64,000 bases of DNA from Paenibacillus phoenicis. GTDB taxonomy: Bacteria > Bacillota > Bacilli > Paenibacillales > Paenibacillaceae. Below the pieces are notes generated by a model, which was not told the origin of the DNA, did not search any database, and was given only the letters and a program-made list of their open reading frames with translations. Location: contig NZ_JAYERP010000001.1 of NCBI RefSeq assembly GCF_034718895.1, positions 2,480,001-2,544,000 of the forward strand, in the 5' to 3' direction. Positions 7,661 through 14,852 of this stretch are shown here, in pieces. How positions within the stretch are numbered: position 1 is the stretch's first letter; every line of letters starts with the position of its first letter. Position numbers and translations under genes: made by a program.

Positions 7661-9178
7661 TTATTTCAATTTTTTTATGATTTTTTTGGCGCGATCCTTG
7701 GTTTTTTTCCACGATTGCTTCACTTCTCCAACATGGTAAACAATCTCGCGTTTTGAAACGTCATACATCTCATGCGGTGTTGGGGCCTGGAAGATACTAA
7801 GCATTTGTTTTAATATCTTTTTGCGGAACAGGAAGGCGCAGAAAAAGAGTAGCGCCACAAAGATTTGCTGCAGGATCAAAATGCCGGAGCCGCGCGCCAC
7901 CACATCGGCGACAAGCAGCGTGAACCCCATATAGAAGCCGTAAATCACTTTCGTGCCAAGCGTCCCGATCAGCCAACCTACCCAACGGCGGACAAAAGCA
8001 AAGCCGCGCTCCGGAAACAAGCCGAGGAGCAACACCACCGGTGCGAGGATGAGAATGGCCAGCGCCATTTCCTGTGCCAAGACCAGAATGAAAGATACGG
8101 TTCCGACAAAAAGCAGCAGGGTCAGCGTAGCGACAAGGGCAAGTATCGCAACCAAACACCGGATGGCCGCCGAACCGCCCATAAATAAGAGCGCCGTATC
8201 CGCATGGTCGCCATGATCCACGTTTTCGTCGCCCATGACTTTCCGCAAAATGTTCCGTTGATCCATACCAGGTGCATACTGACGCATCAAGTGCGCCCAT
8301 TCATCCCCGACCTGTGCATCGATCGTCACCTCTTCTTCTTCCGCCAGGTCCTGAACGGCTTCGACTTCCTCGGCAGTCATGCGAACGTCGTCCGAGTCCT
8401 GACGATTGAATTGACCGATCAACCAGGGACGGTCAACAAACAGCTGCCAAAGCCGGTTGGATGTGGCCAACAGTTGCTGGTCCGCTGCGCCGGCAAGTCC
8501 CGCCTTCAGCTCCTCCCCGGTCACACGCTGATACGGTGCGGCAAGCGCCCCCATCGTCACCTGCGTCAGTTGGTCCAGCGTTTGTGATACCGCGCGAATG
8601 CTTTGTCCCGCGTTGGTGAAAAACCAGTAACTGCCGACCAGCACGACAATCGAGCCGATTACGCCGGACGTCAATCTTGTCGTCTGGTTGTTCCAGTAGC
8701 CCACTTTCACCATCCAGGCAGCCAGCAGCACAAGCGCCCACGGTAAAAACTTGCTGAACAGTCCGGTGCGCATGCCGTCCATCACCGGCAAAATCAGCGA
8801 CAATTGTTCATTGACCAAATCCGTATGAAACCCCAGTTGCATAAGAAAAATACACAATCGCGTAATGAACGCATTGAGCATAAACAGTCCGTTTGCTATC
8901 CAGTTGAGCAGCAACGAAAAAGGATCATTCAGCTTCATTTTCCATCCGGACCACTCAATCAAATCGTAACCTAAGTCCCAGATATAGCTGTCGACCGGAT
9001 ACTGGCGGTAATCTAATGTTCGATCTCCCGGTTCGATGCCCATTTCGCGTTCGCCGGGCAGCAGTTGATCGAACATATCCTCGGGTGCATCGGCATAGGC
9101 AGGAATGGAGCTCAGAAACACAATCAGGCCAGCAATGAGCAGCACCGTCAATAGCCCAATGCAGCATCGTCGTCTCAA
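7661..9178 (-). CDS. VirB6-like polytopic conjugation channel protein
   Basis: A 505-residue product. The TTG at 9178 overlaps the stop of the VirB4 gene by 4 bp and follows GGAGGGAG. A signal-like helix (residues 6-28, ending PAYA) is followed by an extracytoplasmic loop, several membrane helices between about 85 and 200, a large soluble loop with an acidic stretch (AEEVEAVQDLAEEEEV), and further helices from about 340 to 470. A basic tail (KKTKDRAKKIIKKLK) ends it. This is the layout of VirB6-like channel proteins of Gram-positive type IV systems (Tn916 Orf15 relatives). It would form the inner translocation channel with VirB4. Confidence 0.75.
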   Translation of the reverse strand: MRRRCCIGLLTVLLIAGLIVFLSSIPAYADAPEDMFDQLLPGEREMGIEPGDRTLDYRQYPVDSYIWDLGYDLIEWSGWKMKLNDPFSLLLNWIANGLFMLNAFITRLCIFLMQLGFHTDLVNEQLSLILPVMDGMRTGLFSKFLPWALVLLAAWMVKVGYWNNQTTRLTSGVIGSIVVLVGSYWFFTNAGQSIRAVSQTLDQLTQVTMGALAAPYQRVTGEELKAGLAGAADQQLLATSNRLWQLFVDRPWLIGQFNRQDSDDVRMTAEEVEAVQDLAEEEEVTIDAQVGDEWAHLMRQYAPGMDQRNILRKVMGDENVDHGDHADTALLFMGGSAAIRCLVAILALVATLTLLLFVGTVSFILVLAQEMALAILILAPVVLLLGLFPERGFAFVRRWVGWLIGTLGTKVIYGFYMGFTLLVADVVARGSGILILQQIFVALLFFCAFLFRKKILKQMLSIFQAPTPHEMYDVSKREIVYHVGEVKQSWKKTKDRAKKIIKKLK

Positions 9179-11667
9179 CGGTTCTCCCTCCCTTCCATTT
9201 CGCCGGCTTTCGGCGTTGTATTAAAAATGGTGAGCAAATCATCCGGCGTCGGCTCAATATGCACCCGTCCGATTCGACCTGTAATATCCTTCATATAGCA
9301 ATCGCCGGCTTTAAGCTCCCGGAATGCCTGGATCATGTCCTCGTCCCCCCGATCCAAACCGAGCAGCGTCAAATTATCCGCAATCGCACGCGGATCTTCC
9401 GTCCGGAAACAAAAAATGGAGCCGAGATTATTTCTCGTCTCCTCGTCCGCCACATCGCCGGGGTTTTGGGTCGCAAGTAAGGGCACGACCTGAAAGGAAC
9501 GACCCATCCGGATGATTTCATCGATAAGCAACGCGCCTTCCGGAAAGGCGCGGAGTATCCAGCTCTCATCAATACCGAAGATTTTAAGTTGATCGCTTGG
9601 ACGGTAAAACATATATTCACGCCCTAGTGCCGCAACCAAATACATGATACCAATGCCGAACCGCTCGTTCGGCGTCAACGCCTGCTGCAGCCGTTCGGTT
9701 CGTTTCTTCGGCAAAGGTAACCCGGCAAGCGTGATGACGATAAACCGCGCGCCGCTCATATTCGCGTTTTCTTCCCCGTCATGGGCGAAAATAAATTTGC
9801 CGAACGGACTTCGCGAATAGGACAACAGCCGGTTCACACAGCGCCGCGCTTCCACCCGGATCGCATCAACCGGCGAATCGTTCGCAATCCGCTCCATTTC
9901 CCGTATGAAGACATGTAAGTCCCTCTTGTCTTGCTCGAACGTACGCTCCACGGCCTCCATAATGGCGTCGGCCCGCTCGTCGTTCCGAGTGCCCTCCAAC
10001 AGCAGGCTGAGGAAATCCAACACGATGCTGTGCGCACGTTCTTCGCTTTTCGACATTCGGAACGGATTGAATTTTGTTGTCGATTCCGCCGAAAAGTTGA
10101 GCCGCACCATGTTTTTTTGAATATCCGGGATGAGCGCAAAACAGCTATCCTCATCCTTGGGGTCGATGGAAAAGACGATGCCGCCTTGATTGTACCCGTG
10201 ATAGAACAACGTCTTCTTCAACACCGACTTTCCCGAGCCGAGCGTACCGACGATGACGATTGCCCCGGAACGGTTCAATTCCTTGGACATCGGACGCTTC
10301 AGGTCGAGCAGCACCGGGATACTGTGCAATGTCCGTCCGATATAGTCCCCGTCCGGATCGCCGATTTCCCGGGATCCGTGCAGCATGCCCACCGCCAAAA
10401 ACTTCGGGTCCATCGGGATGCGGTTTTGCTTGTCCATCGCCGCTCCTGGCAAAAAAAGTTGAAACGCCCGCGCCTGATCCGCCGGAGAACGAACGATGCG
10501 AATTTGCTTGGTCGCGTACAGCTGCAGCAACTGCGCTGCGCGCTCCTCCAGTTCCTTACGAGAGCCTCCCGACACATTAAGCCATGCGGAAGACCAGACG
10601 AGCGGCATCCCTTTTTGCAATTTGTTCTCCAACACACGTCCGCGTTTGCCTGCCCATTCCAACGTGATCGGCGTCTCTTCGGACGCTTCGGCATATTCCC
10701 GGCGCTGGTCTTTCAGCACCTTCCGGTTGCGCTGCAGACCGCCGGCCGCCTCGTGCGGCGTTTGCACCTGAAAGTGTAGGCTGACTTCGGCGGGAAACGG
10801 CAGGTCCTCGAGCGCATACAGCCACTCGTCGCCAATTGCCAAAATCTCTTCCGGCACATCGACAACCGAAAAGAACGCTTGATAACTTCTTAAGCTTTCT
10901 TCGTCCTGATCGTCATGATGGACAACCAGCGTCTTCATCTTCTCTTCACTGACCAAATCGGAAGCGAGCAAAATCGGCAGCGATTTTTTCGGGCGGAGCA
11001 GCACTCTGTCGCCTCTTACCCGCACTTCACGCATCGCTTCCGGCGTCAAGATCAGTTCCGGCTCCTGGGAAAGTCCTCGGAAGAAGCCCCGGCGAAGCAA
11101 CCATTCAATTTCTTGCGGACCGCATCGTTCGCCGTTTAAATGATGGTAAACGTGATTAAACTGCAGGCTCTCAGCGGATTTGGCCATATGCAGGCGCTCT
11201 TCCTCCAGTTCGCCGCGCTGACGGTACCAGAACTGCTCCTGAATTTGGCTCAGAAAAGCGGCGGCCAGTTCCTTTAACGTTTGGCCCGTTTTTCGAAACC
11301 CGGACAAATCAACTTCGGGAAACTGTTTTTGCACGTCGGAAAGCTGCACAATCAAATAAAGCGATCGCTGCCACGGTCGACGTGCGTCAAACCGTTGCAT
11401 GACCGCCTTCACATATCGTTCGTGCTCCACGCCCTGCCCTATTCGCCGCCGTCGCCAGTGTTCGGCATCCATCATCCGGGTTACCGACAACAACTGTCCA
11501 TAGCCATGATAGCTATGCAAAAACTGCTGCATCTGGCTGACCGTGCCGCGCTTTTTCTCCGCAGACTGGTAGGCATACGGCTTCAGCGGTATGCGATACA
11601 CCGCCCACGGTTTCAGAAGCGAATCGAACAGCAGGTTTTGCTCCCAGTACAACACGGGGCATTTCAA
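9175..11667 (-). CDS. VirB4-family conjugation ATPase (TcpF/ConE-like)
   Basis: An 830-residue product. The TTG at 11667 follows AGGAGGTGAAG. The N-terminal 400 residues are typical of VirB4 relatives. Walker A GTLGSGKS lies near residue 474, Walker B with IFGIDESWIL near 699, and QNPGDVADEETRNNLGS further on matches the sensor region. VirB4 ATPases energise assembly of the conjugation channel and contact the VirD4 coupling protein. The length fits the Tn916 Orf16 class. It sits directly upstream of, and overlaps, the VirB6-like gene, a pairing typical of this class. Confidence 0.88.
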   Translation of the reverse strand: MKCPVLYWEQNLLFDSLLKPWAVYRIPLKPYAYQSAEKKRGTVSQMQQFLHSYHGYGQLLSVTRMMDAEHWRRRRIGQGVEHERYVKAVMQRFDARRPWQRSLYLIVQLSDVQKQFPEVDLSGFRKTGQTLKELAAAFLSQIQEQFWYRQRGELEEERLHMAKSAESLQFNHVYHHLNGERCGPQEIEWLLRRGFFRGLSQEPELILTPEAMREVRVRGDRVLLRPKKSLPILLASDLVSEEKMKTLVVHHDDQDEESLRSYQAFFSVVDVPEEILAIGDEWLYALEDLPFPAEVSLHFQVQTPHEAAGGLQRNRKVLKDQRREYAEASEETPITLEWAGKRGRVLENKLQKGMPLVWSSAWLNVSGGSRKELEERAAQLLQLYATKQIRIVRSPADQARAFQLFLPGAAMDKQNRIPMDPKFLAVGMLHGSREIGDPDGDYIGRTLHSIPVLLDLKRPMSKELNRSGAIVIVGTLGSGKSVLKKTLFYHGYNQGGIVFSIDPKDEDSCFALIPDIQKNMVRLNFSAESTTKFNPFRMSKSEERAHSIVLDFLSLLLEGTRNDERADAIMEAVERTFEQDKRDLHVFIREMERIANDSPVDAIRVEARRCVNRLLSYSRSPFGKFIFAHDGEENANMSGARFIVITLAGLPLPKKRTERLQQALTPNERFGIGIMYLVAALGREYMFYRPSDQLKIFGIDESWILRAFPEGALLIDEIIRMGRSFQVVPLLATQNPGDVADEETRNNLGSIFCFRTEDPRAIADNLTLLGLDRGDEDMIQAFRELKAGDCYMKDITGRIGRVHIEPTPDDLLTIFNTTPKAGEMEGRENR

Positions 11668-11700
11668 CTTACTTCACCTCCTGTCATAAAAGGAGGGCAC

Positions 11701-11934
11701 TTACCGGATCCAGATGCGGTGACGGTCGGCAAAATCGTACATGCGCTCGAGCCATTGATCCAGTTCGTCCGCTGTCTGCGCCGTGCGAAAACTCGCTACA
11801 TACGGGAACGAACGGAAACAGACTTCACGGCTGAGCCGATCCGCAATCATCCGCCCTTTTTGCTCCACACTTATCGACTCGTCCTCCAAAATATCATCGA
11901 TGCCGATCGACACATGATGACGCCAATTCCCCAT
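11701..11934 (-). CDS. small conserved-looking conjugation operon protein
   Basis: A 77-residue product from ATG 11934, with CGAGGTGA upstream. It starts 8 bp downstream of the TcpE stop and ends 33 bp before the VirB4 start. The product is soluble and helical (SISVEQKGRMIADRLSREV, TADELDQWLERMYDFADRHR). A protein of this size between tcpE and virB4 fits the order seen in Tn916/ICEBs1-type operons, where short orphan genes occur here. Function unknown. Confidence 0.55.
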   Translation of the reverse strand: MGNWRHHVSIGIDDILEDESISVEQKGRMIADRLSREVCFRSFPYVASFRTAQTADELDQWLERMYDFADRHRIWIR

Positions 11935-11942
11935 ATCCGGTT

Positions 11943-12641
11943 TCACCTCGCATGGATGTCGGCTCTTACTTGAGCCTTCCATTGTTCTTTGCCATTCTCT
12001 TTGAACTCCCGCTCCAATTGGAGCGGGGTGGTCCCGTACAACACACGATGTCCCTCGAGCCAGGCAGGCGGTACAATGGCCTGTTTCGGCTGCCGTTTGA
12101 GCGGCATGATCGACAAGCGGCCTGATCTTACCACCCAGCGCATGCGTACAAGTGCGGGAAGGAAGAGAACCCGAAAACCTTCCACCGTTCCAACCAACAC
12201 TCCCTTGCGGCCGCACCACTCCTCGCCTCCTTGTTGAAGCGGCAGCCGTTCATAAGGACGGCAGTACCCGATAAACCGAACCCGATGGGTACCGCCAGGT
12301 TGGCGGACCGCCTGCCAACGGACCACCCATTTGGGCCGAACCAGAAAATGAACAATGTCCCGCAAATAGCGGGGCACCGTTTTGCCCGCCGGATCCAGTT
12401 TGACCGTATAATAAGCCGCGGCGACCGGACCGACCGTCATTGTGATCACCCGATCGAACGGAAGCACTGTAAGTACGGGCAAGATGTAACAAAAAATGAA
12501 AAAGACGATAAGGAAGACAAGCCACATGACGACGCCATCTTGCCGGATCGGCATCCATAACCTTATATCCCCAATATGGTAGATGAGCGGACGAACCCGA
12601 TATAAGGCACGATACGATTCCGCTTTCTCCTGCTCGTTCAT
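11943..12641 (-). CDS. TcpE-family conjugation membrane protein
   Basis: A 232-residue product from ATG 12641. The N-terminal half carries YRALYRVRPLIYHIGDIRLW followed by two membrane helices (about 38-60 and 64-80). A basic stretch then contains FLVRPKWVVRWQ. The C-terminal half is soluble. The YR..R/P start and two-helix hairpin match TcpE, a channel component in pCW3/Tn916-type systems found next to VirB4. It follows the two-helix small protein by 4 bp. Confidence 0.7.
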   Translation of the reverse strand: MNEQEKAESYRALYRVRPLIYHIGDIRLWMPIRQDGVVMWLVFLIVFFIFCYILPVLTVLPFDRVITMTVGPVAAAYYTVKLDPAGKTVPRYLRDIVHFLVRPKWVVRWQAVRQPGGTHRVRFIGYCRPYERLPLQQGGEEWCGRKGVLVGTVEGFRVLFLPALVRMRWVVRSGRLSIMPLKRQPKQAIVPPAWLEGHRVLYGTTPLQLEREFKENGKEQWKAQVRADIHAR

Positions 12642-12645
12642 CGTG

Positions 12646-12903
12646 TCAGCCCCCCGTCGTATCCGTCAGCCCGTCTACCGAAATGCCCAGCGTTTTGAGT
12701 ACATAGAAAGCTAAATATTTGGCGATGCCGGGTGCAAAAACAAAAATACCAAGGATGATTGAAAGCATAATGTGCGACCAAAGCCGATTCGTTTCTCCGT
12801 TGGCGTACATTTTCACACCACGGTAGATAGCGATCGTCAAGAAAATCGCCTGCAGCAATCGTTTCAACACGAGCAAACCGGTTTGGACAAAATCCCCATC
12901 CAT
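12646..12903 (-). CDS. small two-helix membrane protein of the conjugation operon (VirB2/TcpD-like candidate)
   Basis: An 85-residue product. The ATG at 12901-12903 follows GGAGGTGAGG by 4 bp, so a longer frame was rejected. It has two hydrophobic helices (GLLVLKRLLQAIFLTIAIYRG and LWSHIMLSIILGIFVFAPGI) joined by a short polar loop (VKMYANGETNR). This is the layout of VirB2/TrbC-like pilins and of TcpD-like small membrane proteins. It lies between TcpC- and TcpE-like genes, which fits. No signal peptidase motif is clear. Confidence 0.55.
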   Translation of the reverse strand: MDGDFVQTGLLVLKRLLQAIFLTIAIYRGVKMYANGETNRLWSHIMLSIILGIFVFAPGIAKYLAFYVLKTLGISVDGLTDTTGG

Positions 12904-12978
12904 ATCCCTCACCTCCAGGTCTAACCAATGAATCGTGGTCCACGCGATCATGTTGATGGCTCGGATTTCGGTAAGTTA

Positions 12979-13800
12979 TTACTGCATAGCCGCCACAAAA
13001 AACTTTTGATTTTCTTCCGTTACCTTCATTCGCCACACCTGCGCCAAACGAAAGCCGGTCGATGCGTCCTCGACGGTAAATGAAACCTTAACGTCATAAG
13101 GTCCTTCTCCGGTCGCTTCCAAACGATCTAACGCTACAAAACGCAACCGGCCGTTTAGCGGAACCATTTTGGCGTCTGCCGTTACATAATTGAGCAGGCT
13201 GCCAGCATCCTTGCTTTCGCATATCGCTTTCAGGAAACTTTCCATGGCCGGACGCATCCGCTCTTTCACCGCGGCGGATGCCGCTGCTGCTTGCGGAATC
13301 TTCGGAACAACTGGTGGTTCCTGTAATGATCGAATGATCGGCGGATCGGTGACCGCTGCTCCTTTTGTTGCTTGAACCCAAACCGGCACTTCAACCTCCC
13401 ACATCACCCGCTCCGGATTGGCGGCAATAACGCGAACCCGGACCCGATAGGACGATCCGCCGCTAGCGGCGATGGTCAAAAACTCCGATGCCATCACCTG
13501 TTGACTTCGAGTGTTTGATTCGGCCTGTAAGGCAGCGACACGGGCAAGCGCATCCGGATTGACATAGGGCTGCAGCCGCTGCACTCGCTCTTCCGGCAAT
13601 TCCCCGCCGTCCCAGAACATCCATTCCCGGGCAAACCCGAGCGCCGTTTGGATCGCCATCTGCTGCTCGGCCGTTCGTGTGAGCAAGGCGGGGACTGGAT
13701 CGGTTTCCGTGCGAAACAGCGTAGAAACCGCCCCCAAACAGGAAAACATTAGCATGCTCCACAGGAGCAGCTTCGGCAGCCAACGAAATTCCAAGTCCAT
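12979..13800 (-). CDS. TcpC/VirB8-like conjugation protein
   Basis: A 273-residue product from ATG 13800, which abuts the TGA of the upstream gene. One N-terminal membrane helix (LLLWSMLMFSCLGAVSTLF) is followed by an extracytoplasmic region with two repeated NTF2-like halves. The first is about 50-150 (AEQQMAIQTALGFAREWMFW, then SSYRVRVRVIA) and the second about 180-270 (MESFLKAICESKDAGSLLNYV, then YDVKVSFTVEDASTGF). TcpC has this tandem VirB8-like fold and is needed for channel assembly outside the membrane. Confidence 0.75.
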   Translation of the reverse strand: MDLEFRWLPKLLLWSMLMFSCLGAVSTLFRTETDPVPALLTRTAEQQMAIQTALGFAREWMFWDGGELPEERVQRLQPYVNPDALARVAALQAESNTRSQQVMASEFLTIAASGGSSYRVRVRVIAANPERVMWEVEVPVWVQATKGAAVTDPPIIRSLQEPPVVPKIPQAAAASAAVKERMRPAMESFLKAICESKDAGSLLNYVTADAKMVPLNGRLRFVALDRLEATGEGPYDVKVSFTVEDASTGFRLAQVWRMKVTEENQKFFVAAMQ

Positions 13801-14676
13801 TCACCTCCCTGCAATCGGGGACGGCTCACGCGGCTGTTTGCCGAGAAGCGGCAAATCTGCCTCTGCGGGCGGCAGCAGCGGCATCTCTTTCAACCGGATG
13901 CGCGACTCTCCCACTCCCCACCAAAGTGCTTCCTCTACGCCTTTTCGCTTCCATTCGCTCTCGCTGATTGCCCAGACGTTCGGCAACGGACGACCAAGCA
14001 GCGGCCCTTCGCCGAGCGCAGCCCAAAGACGCAACAAACGCTTCGGACGCGACTCGATCTTGGTCACGAACATGACATGCACTGCCGCAACGGACCGCCA
14101 CGCAGAGGACAACACCCGTCCATACAGCCACAACTTGTCCTGTAGCTTCCATTGGTTTTCGCTGCCGGTATCGTACTCCACATGCAGCACAAGCCGTCCC
14201 CGTCCCGGAAGCACATAGGTGCATAATCCGTCCGGACGCAGCAGCATCGTTTTTTTGCCGGACTCTTTGAAATGAGCGTATTGTTCCGCGGCTTCCCGGG
14301 TCGACTGCCACTCCGTTATACCTTCACCTTTATGGTGCAAACTGTGCTCAATGAGAGAAACAAAAAAGGCGTTGGTGCCGTACACATGCTCCAGTTGCAT
14401 CGGCAGCTTCTCCCAAGCTTTGGAACGGAAACCGTCTTCTTCGCCGGCAAGCAGCGCGGCGGTTTTCGCCCCTTGGGCGGTCAGACCGTATCCTACATGG
14501 TTGAGCCGAAGGAAGGGAAGTGGAATGCTGCGAATTAACCCTTGCCGGTTCAATTGACTGGCCATCGCGTAAAGCGTAGGCAACCGGTAATTCAGAACGA
14601 TCGCCGCCTGTTTGGCGGTCATCGGTCCGTATCGGTAAACCAGTGCAAGCAGCTCCTTTTTTGCCGCTTCGTACAT
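13801..14676 (-). CDS. replication-relaxation family protein (winged helix)
   Basis: A 291-residue product. The start is ATG 14674-14676 (MYEAAKKEL), 5 bp after AAAGGAGAG; a frame opening 15 codons earlier lacks a ribosome site. The N-terminal winged-helix part reads LVYRYGPMTAKQAAIVLNYR and a wing LNHVGYGLTAQGA. It is followed by the core LRPDGLCTYVLPG...LHVEYDTGSENQ, typical of the Replic_Relax family, whose members occur on plasmids and ICEs beside transfer genes. A nuclease-like or DNA-binding accessory role at oriT is suspected for the family; it is not shown here. Confidence 0.75.
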   Translation of the reverse strand: MYEAAKKELLALVYRYGPMTAKQAAIVLNYRLPTLYAMASQLNRQGLIRSIPLPFLRLNHVGYGLTAQGAKTAALLAGEEDGFRSKAWEKLPMQLEHVYGTNAFFVSLIEHSLHHKGEGITEWQSTREAAEQYAHFKESGKKTMLLRPDGLCTYVLPGRGRLVLHVEYDTGSENQWKLQDKLWLYGRVLSSAWRSVAAVHVMFVTKIESRPKRLLRLWAALGEGPLLGRPLPNVWAISESEWKRKGVEEALWWGVGESRIRLKEMPLLPPAEADLPLLGKQPREPSPIAGR

Positions 14677-14790
14677 GTCTCTCTCCTTTCCGCGCAGATG
14701 AGAGTAAGTCCGGTTCAGCACGACCGCCGGCTCATGCGTCGGTTGCGGTCTTGCGGCGATGTTTCCATCTAACCGGTTATCTCCATCTTT

Positions 14791-14838
14791 ATCTCAGACT
14801 TGATCTCAGTCTTGATCTCAGTCTTGATCTCTGACTTT
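14791..14838. repeat. four tandem 12-bp repeats between two transfer genes
   Basis: The unit ATCTCAGTCTTG occurs twice exactly (14803-14826) and is flanked by ATCTCAGACTTG (14791) and the degenerate ATCTCTGACTTT (14827). The array lies in the 176-bp gap between the virD4-like gene and the replication-relaxation gene. It could be a protein-binding iteron, part of a transfer origin, or a simple slippage array. Confidence 0.8.
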
Positions 14839-14852
14839 ATTAGGCATGAGCC

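Noticed and set aside
9931..10779. Long plus-strand open frame (282 codons)
   Set aside because: Lies fully antisense to the VirB4 ATPase gene, has no protein-like pattern, and reflects third-position GC bias.
11281..11973. Plus-strand open frame of 230 codons
   Set aside because: Antisense to VirB4 and a small transfer gene.
14791..14838. CRISPR array
   Set aside because: Repeats are contiguous 12-mers without spacers, and no cas gene is present.
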